Assembly: GCF_001274535.1 (NCBI RefSeq)
Contig: NZ_CP012410.1
Location: forward strand, 372,001 to 436,000
Source: Leptotrichia sp. oral taxon 212
Lineage (GTDB): Bacteria; Fusobacteriota; Fusobacteriia; Fusobacteriales; Leptotrichiaceae
DNA length: 64,000 nucleotides
Direction of reading: 5' to 3'
Positions 53,926 to 63,141 of the stretch are shown in pieces (the first letter of the stretch is position 1; each line of letters starts with the position of its first letter). The notes beneath the pieces were generated by a model. It was not told the origin of the DNA. It saw only the letters and a list, made by a program, of their open reading frames with translations, and searched no databases. Position numbers and translations under genes: made by a program.

Positions 53926-54854
53926 TTATTTTTGGATTTATATTGATTTTTACCATAAAAAACAGAATGGAAGAACAGAAGTTCTTGAATATGTTAAAAG
54001 AAAAATATTTTATAACCATACACCATTTAATGGAAAAGAAATCAAAAATAATTATTTTTGATGGAAAAACTAAAATTCTTGAAATAGATGTAAAAGATGC
54101 AGCATCTATTTTATCTATTGAAAATGGTAAAATAATTTATTTGGAAACTTTAATTGATGAAGGGGGAGATAAAAAAAGTTTTATTGTGGATTATGATATA
54201 AAAAGCAAAAAAGTAATAAGAAAAATTGTACTTCCTGTTGAGTACGAAGAAAATGTTCCGTCTATGACTAAAATAAATGACAGTATTTATTTTTCAAGCA
54301 GTGCAGACTGGTTACATGTAAGTTATACAGATGAGGAAACGAATCTTTACGAATATAATTTAATAACAAAAAAATTAAATAAGATTTTGACTTATTCTGG
54401 GCAAGGATTGCCAATAATAAAGGAGAATGAAATTATATATTCTAAAGACAATAAAATTTATCTTTTTAATAGACTAACAAATAAATCAGAATATCTTTTT
54501 GATGGAAAGTTACCATTTAATTATGCAGATGGGGAAATATTTTATGTAAAGGATGGAAAAATAATGAAAAATAAAAATGGAAAAGAAATAATAAAATATG
54601 AGTTCAGAAAGAATATGAAATTAGGAGGCTATCCTGTAAAAATAAATGAAGATTTATTTTTAGCAGTTGAATTAAAATGGACAGAAGATAAGTTTAATAC
54701 TTATTATGGTGAATTGAAAATGATGGATTCTAAAAATAGAAAGGAATTTGACATGTATAAACTGTATTATAAAAAACAGGATAAGTTTCCTCTCTTAAAA
54801 AATGATACATTTATGCTGGTAGATAAATCTTTACTAAAAGAATATTTGGAGTGA
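53889..54854 (+). CDS. Membrane-anchored propeller-like protein, copy B
   Basis: 321 residues, paralogue of the gene at 52587. N-terminal anchor (about 9-24), then KEKYFITIHHLMEKKSKIIIFDGKTKILEIDV..., the shared 'NLYEYNLITKKLNKILTYSGQGLP' and 'IIYSKDNKIYLFNRLTNKSEYLFDGKLPF' blocks, and an end FMLVDKS. The conservation of both whole proteins argues that both are functional and under selection. The start lacks a strong SD and may be coupled to the overlapping 118-residue gene. Function unknown. Confidence 0.7.
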   Translation: MSDEKNLRLLCLVIFGFILIFTIKNRMEEQKFLNMLKEKYFITIHHLMEKKSKIIIFDGKTKILEIDVKDAASILSIENGKIIYLETLIDEGGDKKSFIVDYDIKSKKVIRKIVLPVEYEENVPSMTKINDSIYFSSSADWLHVSYTDEETNLYEYNLITKKLNKILTYSGQGLPIIKENEIIYSKDNKIYLFNRLTNKSEYLFDGKLPFNYADGEIFYVKDGKIMKNKNGKEIIKYEFRKNMKLGGYPVKINEDLFLAVELKWTEDKFNTYYGELKMMDSKNRKEFDMYKLYYKKQDKFPLLKNDTFMLVDKSLLKEYLE

Positions 54855-54889
54855 GAAAGAAGATAAAAAAGGAAAAAGGTGAAAATATA

Positions 54890-55588
54890 ATGGAGATAGA
54901 AATAAGTGAAAAGATATCCCCAATAAGGATGACAAAGTTTAATATATTTGCTTTATTGTATTTGTTAACATGTTCATTTATTTTACTGTTTAAAATAAAA
55001 AATATGATTTTTTCAGTTTTATTAGTTATTTTCATAATAGCTTTCATAATTTATAGGAAAATACTTATAAAAAAGATAAAGGGTAAAATTAAAATTTTTA
55101 TTACTGATTCAGGGATAGAAATGATTTCTCCAAAGATAAGAAAAATAAACTACAGTGATATTAAAAATATAGCTTATATACAGAATAACTCATACGGAAA
55201 TGGAGATGTAATAATTAATATATCCCCTTTGAAGATTGAGAACAAATATATTGACTTATTCTCGGAAAATGACTACACATTTGCAGAAAGTATTAACTAT
55301 AGAACTTTTATTATTCCTGATGCTAAAAATGTGAAGGAAATTTTTCAGAAAATAACAGAGAGAAAAAAGCAAAATGAAATACCTACTAAAACGTCTGAAG
55401 ATAGAAAAAGAAAAATAGAAATATATTCAAATAATGTTATAGCAATATCTTCAAAAGTGAATAATTCAGAAATTATATTTTATGATGAAGCTGAATATAA
55501 TGAAGAAAAAAATGAAATAAAAGTTAAAAGAATGGGAATAACAAATAAATATTTAAATGAGATAGGACTACCTTCTCTGAAACTATGA
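54890..55588 (+). CDS. Membrane protein with PH-like domain, probably truncated
   Basis: 232 residues from ATG 54890, which has AAAGGTG upstream; an in-frame GTG at 54851 has no SD. Two helices (about 17-35 and 39-57) precede a strand-rich PH-like domain (KIKIFITDSGIEMISPKIRKINYSDIKNIAYI). The TGA at 55586-55588 looks premature: the same frame stays open for 30 further sensible codons (KKEKDLKELSALEIKQYLEY...) to a TGA at 55679-55681 that overlaps the next gene's ATG as ATGA, a normal coupled-operon junction. So the protein probably once had about 263 residues. No family was recognised with confidence. Confidence 0.6.
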   Translation: MEIEISEKISPIRMTKFNIFALLYLLTCSFILLFKIKNMIFSVLLVIFIIAFIIYRKILIKKIKGKIKIFITDSGIEMISPKIRKINYSDIKNIAYIQNNSYGNGDVIINISPLKIENKYIDLFSENDYTFAESINYRTFIIPDAKNVKEIFQKITERKKQNEIPTKTSEDRKRKIEIYSNNVIAISSKVNNSEIIFYDEAEYNEEKNEIKVKRMGITNKYLNEIGLPSLKL

Positions 55589-55677
55589 AAAAAAGAAAAA
55601 GATTTAAAAGAGCTATCTGCTTTAGAAATTAAACAATACTTAGAATATATCGAAAGAAATGGAGATAAGAAGAAAGA

Positions 55678-56052
55678 ATGATAATAATATATTTATTTTT
55701 GGCAATAATATTTTTTACAAATTATTTTAAATGGAATGTTGCTATAACATCTAAATTTAAAAGTTTTAGTTTTTTTGATGAATTATTTTCTATACTGTTA
55801 ATAGTAATTTCATGTTTTATTTTGTACATTTGGACATTATTATATGAAAATGAAATAAAAATTGGAGAGCTTTCAATTCATTATATTTTAGTTTCAATGG
55901 CGTTAATACTGACAATAATATTTTATATTTTAAAAATTATTGTATTAAGAAAAGGAAAAAAGAATACTAAAATTTTGTTTCTTTCTATTTCAACTTTTAT
56001 TGAACTGGTAATTATGGTATTAATTGGAATAGATACTTTTAATATATTGTAA
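55678..56052 (+). CDS. Small integral membrane protein
   Basis: 124 residues with four hydrophobic helices (about 1-15, 34-50, 63-82, 98-122), no recognised family. The start overlaps the ancestral stop of the preceding frame (ATGA), which suggests the two genes were translated together. It ends 39 bp before the pseudogene. Confidence 0.5.
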   Translation: MIIIYLFLAIIFFTNYFKWNVAITSKFKSFSFFDELFSILLIVISCFILYIWTLLYENEIKIGELSIHYILVSMALILTIIFYILKIIVLRKGKKNTKILFLSISTFIELVIMVLIGIDTFNIL

Positions 56053-56091
56053 AATAAAATACAGCAAATTTGAAAAAATGAAGGTGAAATA

Positions 56092-56961
56092 ATGAAGAAA
56101 AAAACAAAGTTAGTACTGATATTATCATTAATACTGTATTTAATAGCTTTTACATGCTCAGAGGTGTCAAGAAGAAGAGAAATCCGAAAAAGAGAGATAG
56201 AGGAAATAGGAAAGAAAGAATTTTCTGAAACAGTGAAGGAAATAAGGGAAAATTTTAATGTGATAATAGATGAAAACAAGTATGTAGTAAAACAGGATGA
56301 AAGTTCACCAGGAAGGATGTTTTCAGGTCTGTTTTACAAAATAGCTGAAAAAAATCCTGTAAAAAATAAATCAAAGTATTTTTCAAATGAAGCTATAACA
56401 TAACATACTGCTAAAGACTTAGAAGTGGAAATTAGTAGAGGAGAAGAGTATAGTATTTACATTTTGAATAATGAAAATTACATACCGTTTTTCGATGATA
56501 AGAAATCAAGGATATTTCTTGAAATAGCAGGAAAATATAATTTCAGGAATTATATATTGAATAATCTTCTCTATGATAAATCGAAGGGAAATGATTTCAG
56601 TAAAATAGAAGAAATACTGGAAAAATATGGCAATAAGAAAATAAAATGGTATTTGGAAGCATATTGACGGTGTGATTCTGAAAGAAAATTAATTCCCAGC
56701 ATTTTCTTTGTACCAGATGAAAAGTGCGTTATTCATAACTATAAGGAAGGCACAGAACAGTATTCGTATAATACAGTATTAGAATATGGCATAAAATTAA
56801 AAAAATATTTCAGTCAGCCTAGGAAGCTGGAAGAAATAGACTGGTATGAGTTTATGAAATACAACAATATACATCCAGTTATATATTTAAATATTGAAAA
56901 TATATCACAGGAAGAAGCAGAAGAAAGAGTTAAGGAAATAAGGGAATATTATAATTCGTAA
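56092..56961 (+). pseudogene. Lipoprotein-like or membrane-anchored gene broken by two in-frame stops
   Basis: One reading frame of 290 codons carries internal stops TAA (56401-56403) and TGA (56665-56667) and is sensible throughout, ending at TAA 56959-56961. Part 1 starts with an N-terminal hydrophobic segment and TCSE (KLVLILSLILYLIAFTCSE). Part 2 contains VEISRGEEYSIYILNNENYIPFFDDKKSR. Part 3 contains KLIPSIFFVPDEKCVIHNYKEG and ends with an acidic helix. A SD-like AAGGTGAA lies before the ATG. No frameshift is needed, only two nonsense changes, so decay is recent or the stops are sequence errors. The family is unknown. Confidence 0.75.
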
Positions 56962-57009
56962 GATATAATAATTATTATTAATGGAAAAAGTTAGTAACAG
57001 AGGTGATAA

Positions 57010-57054
57010 ATGAAAAAATGCAGTATATTGATAATATTATCCTGTAAACAGTAA
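57010..57054 (+). pseudogene. Stump of a lipoprotein gene
   Basis: AGAGGTG precedes an ATG encoding MKKCSILIILSCKQ and then TAA. The peptide is a lipoprotein signal with LSC lipobox that stops immediately after the acylated Cys. Some lysis or bacteriocin-release lipopeptides are this kind of shape, but the decayed context favours a gene remnant. Confidence 0.3.
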
Positions 57055-57104
57055 GAATGAAATAAATAAAGAAATATAGAAAAATAAAAAATAGATAACC
57101 TTAG

Positions 57105-57150
57105 AAAAAGCACATCTGGCAGGAATATTATAAGTCAAATGTGCTTTTAA
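57105..57150 (+). terminator. Terminator before mutS2
   Basis: AAAAGCACAT (57106-57115) pairs perfectly with ATGTGCTTTT (57139-57148), with the T run in the right arm. It closes the envelope-gene cluster. Confidence 0.75.
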
Positions 57151-57185
57151 TATTGTTTTTATCATAATATTTAAAATCTTATTAT

Positions 57186-57213
57186 TTGTAAAAGTCTGAT
57201 TTCGTGTTATAAT
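57186..57213 (+). promoter_or_regulatory. Promoter of mutS2
   Basis: TTGTAA (57186-57191), 16 bp, then perfect TATAAT (57208-57213) with an extended TG directly upstream. Confidence 0.6.
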
Positions 57214-57314
57214 AATTCTGAACGATATTAGAGTGTATTTCCGGCTCGGAAAATATGAAAAATGTTATTCTGAGTGAAAAATAAGTGGAATTAGACAGAA
57301 AAGAAGGAAGAAAA

Positions 57315-59654
57315 ATGGAAAAGAAATATGATGTACTGGAATTTTATAAAATAATAAATGAACTTATAAATCTATCAAAACTTGAAAGAACAAAGGAAAA
57401 ATTTATAGATACGGATATCATTAAGGATAAGTCGACACTTGACAAGGAACTCATGCTGATGGCAGACCTGATTGATTTTTACAAATTTGATGACGGATTT
57501 GAGCTTACAGGACTGTCAAATATACAGAGATACATAAACTCAATCGAACTGATAGGTTCATATCTGAATGCTGAAGACCTGGCAGATTTAAAGAAAAACT
57601 TATCTGTATTTAGAATTTCCAAGAGCAGGGCAAAAAATGTGAGGGATAAATACAAAACAATATGGGCACTGTTTACAGATGTTGAGGAAGTGAAGGAAAT
57701 AGAGCAGTTTATAGGAGATGCCATAAACGATGACGGAAACCTGAAAGATGATGCCTCAATTGGACTAAGAGACGTGAGAAGGCAGAAACAGAATATAAAT
57801 GCCAATATAAAAGAAAAATTTGATGACCTTATGAATAACAAGGAAACACAGAGGGCAATTCAGGAAAGAATAATTACTCAAAGAAATGACAGATATGTAA
57901 TAGCTGTAAAGACAGATTTTAAAGGTCTTATAAAAGGAATAGAACATGACAGGTCGGCAACAGGAAGTACAGTGTATATAGAACCCTTAAACGTTGTTTC
58001 CTTAAATAACAAGCTTAGGGAATATGAAGCACGTGAAAGGGAAGAAATAAGAAAAATACTGTTAAGACTTACAGAACTCATAAGAACTAAAAAGGAAGAG
58101 ATAATCAGAATAAAGGAGATTCTGGAAAGACTGGATTATCTGAATGCAAAAACAGTATATTCCATAAATAAGAAATGCATTGTACCTAAGGTTATAAACA
58201 AGGAATATCTGAAACTGATAGAGGCAAGACATCCCCTGATTGATGAAAATACAGTTGTTCCTATAAATTTTGAATTGGGAAACAGTGAAAATATAATGCT
58301 TATTACGGGACCGAATACAGGTGGAAAGACAGTTACTCTTAAAGTTGCCGGATTGCTGACGCTGATGGCACTATCAGGAATTCCAATACCTGCCAATGAA
58401 AAAACGGAAATAGGACATTTTGGAAGTGTTCTTGCAGATATTGGAGATGAGCAGAGTATAGAGCAAAACCTGTCTTCCTTTTCAGGTCATGTGAAAAAAA
58501 TAAAGGAAATAATGGAAGAGGCAAACAGCAGTTCCCTTGTGCTGATGGATGAGCTTGGAAGCGGTACTGATCCTATGGAAGGTGCCGCATTTGCAATGGC
58601 GATAATTGACTACCTGAACGGAAAGAACATAAAATCAATAATTACAACACATTACAGTGAAGTAAAGGCTTATGCCTTCAATACAACAGGCATAAAAAGT
58701 GCATCAATGGAATTTAATGTGGAAACGCTTTCACCGACATACAGACTTCTTGAGGGGATTCCCGGAGAAAGTAATGCCCTTATAATAGCAGGGAAATATG
58801 GAATAAGTGAACAGATAATAAATACAGCAAGAAGCTACATAAGCGAAGATAACCAGAAAGTGGAGGAAATGCTTAAGTCCATCAAAGAAAAGAATGATGA
58901 GCTTGAAGTGCTGAAATTTGAACTGGAAAATACAAGAAGGGAACTTGAAGAGCAGAAAAACTCCTATGAGCAGAAAATAACTCAGGTTGAAAATGAGAAA
59001 AATGAAGTTATAAAGAAGGCATATGAAGAGGCTGACAATTATCTGAAGGAAGTGCAGTCAAAGGCTAAAAACCTTATAGACAGAATAAGTCAGGACGAAG
59101 TGAAAAAGGAAGAGGCAAAAAATGCACAGAGAAGCCTGAATATGCTGAGGGAATCATTTATTGCAGATAAAAAGCAGAATGTAAAGGAAAGAAAAGTAGT
59201 TGCTAAAAATATCGATGTTCAGGAAGGGGAAGAAGTCCTTGTAAAAACATTGAACCAGAATGGAAAAATACTTCGTATAATACCTGAGGCAAATAGTGTT
59301 CAGGTACAGGCGGGAATATTGAAACTGGTTGTTTCCATGGATGATATTGTAAAAATTGAGAAGAAAAAAGTGAATAAATTTAGAAGTTTTGCTTCCCTTA
59401 AATCAAGTCAGGTAAGAGGGGAAATAGACCTGAGAGGAAAGAATGCCGATGAGGCGATAGCAGACCTTGAGGTATATCTTGACAGGGCAATGCTGACAGG
59501 GTATCACGAAGTGTATATTATTCATGGGAAAGGGACAATGGTTCTAAGAAAGAAAATTCAGGAATTTTTGAAAACTTCAAAATATGTGACAGAATTTAAG
59601 GATGCCAATCAGAATGAAGGTGGAATCGGCTGTACGGTGGCTACTTTGAAATAA
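57315..59654 (+). CDS. mutS2: MutS2-family ATPase with Smr nuclease domain
   Basis: 779 residues from ATG 57315 (AAGGAAG just upstream); an in-frame GTG at 57285 has no SD. There is no mismatch-recognition N-terminal domain, as expected for MutS2. MutS core helices come first, then the ATPase with GPNTGGKT (332-339), DIGDEQSIEQNLSSFSGH, LVLMDELGSGTDP and TTHYSEVK. A long coiled coil (about 520-620) precedes a KOW-like segment, and the C-terminal Smr domain has DLRGKNADEA and IIHGKGTMVLR. The family suppresses recombination and in Bacillus splits collided ribosomes. Next downstream is a Septu defence pair. Confidence 0.95.
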   Translation: MEKKYDVLEFYKIINELINLSKLERTKEKFIDTDIIKDKSTLDKELMLMADLIDFYKFDDGFELTGLSNIQRYINSIELIGSYLNAEDLADLKKNLSVFRISKSRAKNVRDKYKTIWALFTDVEEVKEIEQFIGDAINDDGNLKDDASIGLRDVRRQKQNINANIKEKFDDLMNNKETQRAIQERIITQRNDRYVIAVKTDFKGLIKGIEHDRSATGSTVYIEPLNVVSLNNKLREYEAREREEIRKILLRLTELIRTKKEEIIRIKEILERLDYLNAKTVYSINKKCIVPKVINKEYLKLIEARHPLIDENTVVPINFELGNSENIMLITGPNTGGKTVTLKVAGLLTLMALSGIPIPANEKTEIGHFGSVLADIGDEQSIEQNLSSFSGHVKKIKEIMEEANSSSLVLMDELGSGTDPMEGAAFAMAIIDYLNGKNIKSIITTHYSEVKAYAFNTTGIKSASMEFNVETLSPTYRLLEGIPGESNALIIAGKYGISEQIINTARSYISEDNQKVEEMLKSIKEKNDELEVLKFELENTRRELEEQKNSYEQKITQVENEKNEVIKKAYEEADNYLKEVQSKAKNLIDRISQDEVKKEEAKNAQRSLNMLRESFIADKKQNVKERKVVAKNIDVQEGEEVLVKTLNQNGKILRIIPEANSVQVQAGILKLVVSMDDIVKIEKKKVNKFRSFASLKSSQVRGEIDLRGKNADEAIADLEVYLDRAMLTGYHEVYIIHGKGTMVLRKKIQEFLKTSKYVTEFKDANQNEGGIGCTVATLK

Positions 59655-59683
59655 TCTGTCTGGATTAAGGGAGGTTTTTATTT

Positions 59684-60946
59684 ATGAAAATTAGGAACCT
59701 TTATATAACAGAATATAAAGGATTAAGAGATATAACTTTAAATTTTGAAAATAATAATAATATACTGGATTTGGTTGTTTTGGCAGGAGCAAATGGAAGT
59801 GGTAAAACTAGAGTGTTGGAGAGTATTTATTACTACTTTGAAATGTTTAGAAGTAAAGCTGTTAGTTTAGAGTTATTCTATGAAAAAAATGAAAATGAAG
59901 TTTTAGAAAACTTAATGAGTACTGAAGGTTTGACAGAAATTGAAAAGGAAATGCAAAAAGATATTGAATATGCAGATTGCCTAAGAAATATTAGATACTA
60001 CAATCAAGATTATAAAGAAGGTGGAAATCAAAATATTAATTCAAAAATAATAAGTAGAAGCTTTGAAAATTTGAAAATATTTCCAAAAATAATTTATGTT
60101 CCAACAGAGATAAATTTTCAAAAAATAGAAATTGCTTCTCCTATGTTAGTTCAAGAATATAAGTTTTTAAATATTATAAATTCAAACTTAATAAAAGATG
60201 TGCCTTCGTACATAGCAACAAGAATAGTAGAAATGGCTAACGAACAGGAAAATATACCAATGGGAGAAATAAGGAATGTTGTATTTAGAGAAATAAATGA
60301 GATTTTTGAGATACTGGATTTAGATATAAAAGTTTCAGAAATTTCCAAAGATGCAAAAAGTATCCCAATTTTTACCAATTCATCAGGAGATAAATTTGAT
60401 ATAAATGAATTATCATCTGGGGAAAAACAGTTATTTTTACGAACGTTGGCTATAAAAATGCTAAATCCTGAAAATTCTATTATTTTGATTGATGAGCCTG
60501 AACTTTCATTACATCCAAAATGGCAGCAAAGAATTGTAGATGTATATAGAAAAATCGGAAAAAACAATCAGATTATTATTGCGACACATTCACCACATAT
60601 TTTAGGAAGTGTGAAAAAAAAGAATATTATGTTGCTGGATAAAAATGATGATGGGGAAATTATAGTTAAAACAGGCCATGAACTGTATAACTCTTATGGA
60701 CAGCCAACGGATAGAGTGTTAAAGGATATTATGGGGTTAGAAACTACTCGGGATCCTAAAGTGTTTAAGCTGCTGGAAGAAGCAGGAGAGTTAGTGGATA
60801 AAAATGAATATGAGAGTGAAGAATTTAAAACTAAATATAAAGAACTGAGAGATATACTAGGTAAAAAAGATGAAGATTTATTATTAATGGATATGGATAT
60901 TCAAATAAGGAAAAAACGAGGTTTCAAGAATGCTGAAAGTAAATAA
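59684..60946 (+). CDS. ptuA: Septu anti-phage system ATPase PtuA
   Basis: 420-residue ABC-like AAA ATPase of the SMC/OLD type. It begins KIRNLYITEYKGLRDI, with Walker A GANGSGKT at 35-42, signature-like LSSGEKQLFLRTLA (about 247), Walker B ILIDEPELSLHP (Asp270, Glu271) and the H-loop ATHSPH (about 301-305). It overlaps by 17 bp a gene for an HNH protein with the PtuB pattern; the pair is the standard Septu arrangement. In characterised Septu systems PtuA forms a complex that restrains the PtuB nuclease until infection. AAGGGAGG precedes the ATG. It lies between mutS2 and cysS, an apparent insertion into a housekeeping run. Confidence 0.85.
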   Translation: MKIRNLYITEYKGLRDITLNFENNNNILDLVVLAGANGSGKTRVLESIYYYFEMFRSKAVSLELFYEKNENEVLENLMSTEGLTEIEKEMQKDIEYADCLRNIRYYNQDYKEGGNQNINSKIISRSFENLKIFPKIIYVPTEINFQKIEIASPMLVQEYKFLNIINSNLIKDVPSYIATRIVEMANEQENIPMGEIRNVVFREINEIFEILDLDIKVSEISKDAKSIPIFTNSSGDKFDINELSSGEKQLFLRTLAIKMLNPENSIILIDEPELSLHPKWQQRIVDVYRKIGKNNQIIIATHSPHILGSVKKKNIMLLDKNDDGEIIVKTGHELYNSYGQPTDRVLKDIMGLETTRDPKVFKLLEEAGELVDKNEYESEEFKTKYKELRDILGKKDEDLLLMDMDIQIRKKRGFKNAESK

Positions 60947-61592
60947 AAAAGATGAGCCACAGTTTTTTACAGAATTTAAAAGAAAGAAAAGTCCTAAAAA
61001 TTGGGACGAACTTGATAAACCTGAAAACCATTATATCAAAAAAGAGTTGAAATATCATATGCTAAAAAATGAACAAAATATAGGAGATAAAAGCTACTGT
61101 CCTTATTGCGAAATAATATTATTTTCTGAAAATATTGATTTAAAAGAAGATAAGGAATGTCACATTGAGCATATAAAACCTAAAAGTAAATTTGGAAATC
61201 TTACTTTTGATTACAGGAATTTTTTAATATCATGTTCAGAAAATAAAACTTGTGGTCATAGTAAACAATCAATATGGAATGATAAATTATTTATAAACCC
61301 TGTTGAAGAAAATCCGGAAGAATATTTTTCTTATAATATGAGGACAGGAAAAATTATTCCTAAAAAAGAAAATGGATTGGACTATGATAAAGCAATAAAA
61401 ACAATTGAAATTTTAAATCTAAATGAAGATAATTTATGTGAATATAGAAAAACCTATATAATTAATATAATAAATACTATCAGAAAATTAAATGATGATG
61501 AGAAAATAGAAATTATAAATTATTTTGATGAATTTCCAACACTAAAAAAGTTTTTAATAGAAAATATAGGAGCTTTAAAAGAAATAATTTAA
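60930..61592 (+). CDS. ptuB: Septu HNH nuclease PtuB
   Basis: 220 residues, HNH family of the PtuB/TIGR02646 type. It has C57-x-x-C60 (CPYC), the catalytic HIEHIKPKS (His78-His81), DYRNFLISC (Asn and Cys102) and TCGHSKQS (Cys108, His110): together a beta-beta-alpha-metal fold with a structural zinc. The C-terminal helix region is of unknown role. The start overlaps ptuA. No reverse transcriptase or retron non-coding RNA was seen next to it, so it is a stand-alone Septu rather than a retron Ec78-type system. It is expected to cleave phage or host nucleic acid on activation. Confidence 0.85.
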   Translation: MLKVNKKDEPQFFTEFKRKKSPKNWDELDKPENHYIKKELKYHMLKNEQNIGDKSYCPYCEIILFSENIDLKEDKECHIEHIKPKSKFGNLTFDYRNFLISCSENKTCGHSKQSIWNDKLFINPVEENPEEYFSYNMRTGKIIPKKENGLDYDKAIKTIEILNLNEDNLCEYRKTYIINIINTIRKLNDDEKIEIINYFDEFPTLKKFLIENIGALKEII

Positions 61593-61626
61593 AAAAACAA
61601 AAGGATTGTTCAAGGGAGATTAAAAA

Positions 61627-63126
61627 ATGAGATTTTACAACACAATGTCAAATAAAATTGAAGAATTTAAGACGATAGAAGACGGAAAAGTAAAAATGTA
61701 TGTCTGCGGACCTACAGTATATAACTATATTCATTTGGGAAATGCAAGACCTATCATCGTTTTTGATACGTTGGCAAGATATTTTAAATATAGGGGCTAT
61801 GATGTAACTTACATTCAGAATTTTACTGATGTGGATGATAAAATAATAAAAAGAGCAAATGAAGAGGGAATTTCCGTAGAGCAGGTGACTGAAAAATATA
61901 TAAAAGGTTTTTTTGAAGATATAGAACCTCTGAATATATCAGATGATATAATACGACCTAAAGTAACAGAAAACATACCTGAAATAATAGAAATTATAAA
62001 GAAGCTAATTAATGAAGGATTTGCTTATGAGAAGGAAGGAAATGTATTTTTTGAAGTGAAGAAATTTGAAGAATATGGATATCTTTCAAATCAGAAAATA
62101 GATGAGCTGGAAATAGGTGCGAGAGTAAATGTAATGGAAGAAAAGAACAATCCGCTGGATTTTGCGTTATGGAAAAGAAAGAAGGAAGGAGAGCCCTACT
62201 GGGATTCCCCATGGGGACAGGGCCGTCCGGGATGGCACATAGAATGCAGTGCGATGGCAAGAAAATATCTTGGTGATACATTTGATATTCATGGTGGCGG
62301 ACAGGATCTGATTTTTCCTCATCATGAAAATGAAATAGCCCAGAGCAGATGTGCATATCATGGGAACTTTGCAAATTACTGGCTTCATAATGGTTTTATT
62401 CAGGTAAATGGCGACAAAATGTCAAAATCGCTTGGGAATTTCTTTCTGCTAAGGGAAATATTAGGAAAATTTCCTGGAAATGTGGTAAGATTATTTATAT
62501 TAGGAACTCATTATAGAAAGCCGATAAACTTTTCCATGGATAATATAGAAGACAGTAGAAAAACACTGAAAAATATAGTAACTGCAATGAACGGTTTTTC
62601 AGAGATAATTGAAAAATTTTCAGGTGAAGTATCTTCTAAAGGGGAAAATTCAGATAATACTGTAAATAATGGTGAAAATAAGGATATCAATGAATTTAGA
62701 GAAAAAGTAGATGAACTTGATAAAAAATTTGTAGACGCAATGGATGAAGATATGAATACACCGCAGGCACTGGCAGTAATATTTGATCAGCTTAAGGAAA
62801 CAAAGAAGTTTTCAGTAAATGTTTCAAATAAGGAAGAAACTGAAACTTTACAGTATTCGTATAATTCATTAAAGAAAAAAATAGAAGATGTGCTTGGAAT
62901 AGCGATAATTATGGAAGAAGAATCCGGAAATTTGAAAAATAATGACAAATTAACTGGAAATTTGATTGAATTACTGATAAAATTAAGAGCAGATGCAAGA
63001 AAAGAAAAGAATTTTAAATTATCTGATGAAATTAGAGACAGTCTGAAAGAGCTGGGGATAGAAATACAGGATAACAAAGATGGAACAACAGGTTATACAA
63101 TGCAGTCAAATAATAATGAAATATAA
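61627..63126 (+). CDS. cysS: Cysteinyl-tRNA synthetase
   Basis: 499 residues. The class I core has zinc ligand Cys27 in [14 protein letters not shown], the HIGH motif as HLGN (36-39), [29 protein letters not shown] and KMSKS at about 264. The protein is about 30 residues longer than usual because of a Ser/Asn/Gly/Glu-rich low-complexity insertion near residue 338-355 ([18 protein letters not shown]), in the helical region before the DALR domain. AAGGGAG precedes the ATG. Confidence 0.97.
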   Translation: MRFYNTMSNKIEEFKTIEDGKVKMYVCGPTVYNYIHLGNARPIIVFDTLARYFKYRGYDVTYIQNFTDVDDKIIKRANEEGISVEQVTEKYIKGFFEDIEPLNISDDIIRPKVTENIPEIIEIIKKLINEGFAYEKEGNVFFEVKKFEEYGYLSNQKIDELEIGARVNVMEEKNNPLDFALWKRKKEGEPYWDSPWGQGRPGWHIECSAMARKYLGDTFDIHGGGQDLIFPHHENEIAQSRCAYHGNFANYWLHNGFIQVNGDKMSKSLGNFFLLREILGKFPGNVVRLFILGTHYRKPINFSMDNIEDSRKTLKNIVTAMNGFSEIIEKFSGEVSSKGENSDNTVNNGENKDINEFREKVDELDKKFVDAMDEDMNTPQALAVIFDQLKETKKFSVNVSNKEETETLQYSYNSLKKKIEDVLGIAIIMEEESGNLKNNDKLTGNLIELLIKLRADARKEKNFKLSDEIRDSLKELGIEIQDNKDGTTGYTMQSNNNEI

Positions 63127-63141
63127 AAAATAGGAGGAAAA

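Noticed and set aside
55586-56667. TGA read as a sense codon (recoding) in the orphan cluster
   Set aside because: Several confident genes in the window end at TGA, and one of the interruptions in the adjoining pseudogene is TAA. Nonsense decay explains the data without a changed code.
60151-60567. 138-codon minus-strand frame inside ptuA
   Set aside because: It is the complementary-frame shadow of the ATPase gene, with no start signals and low-complexity Ser/Ile/Phe composition.
59655-61626. Retron association of the PtuA/PtuB pair
   Set aside because: No reverse transcriptase gene or msr-msd-like repeat lies next to the pair; both flanks are housekeeping genes (mutS2, cysS).
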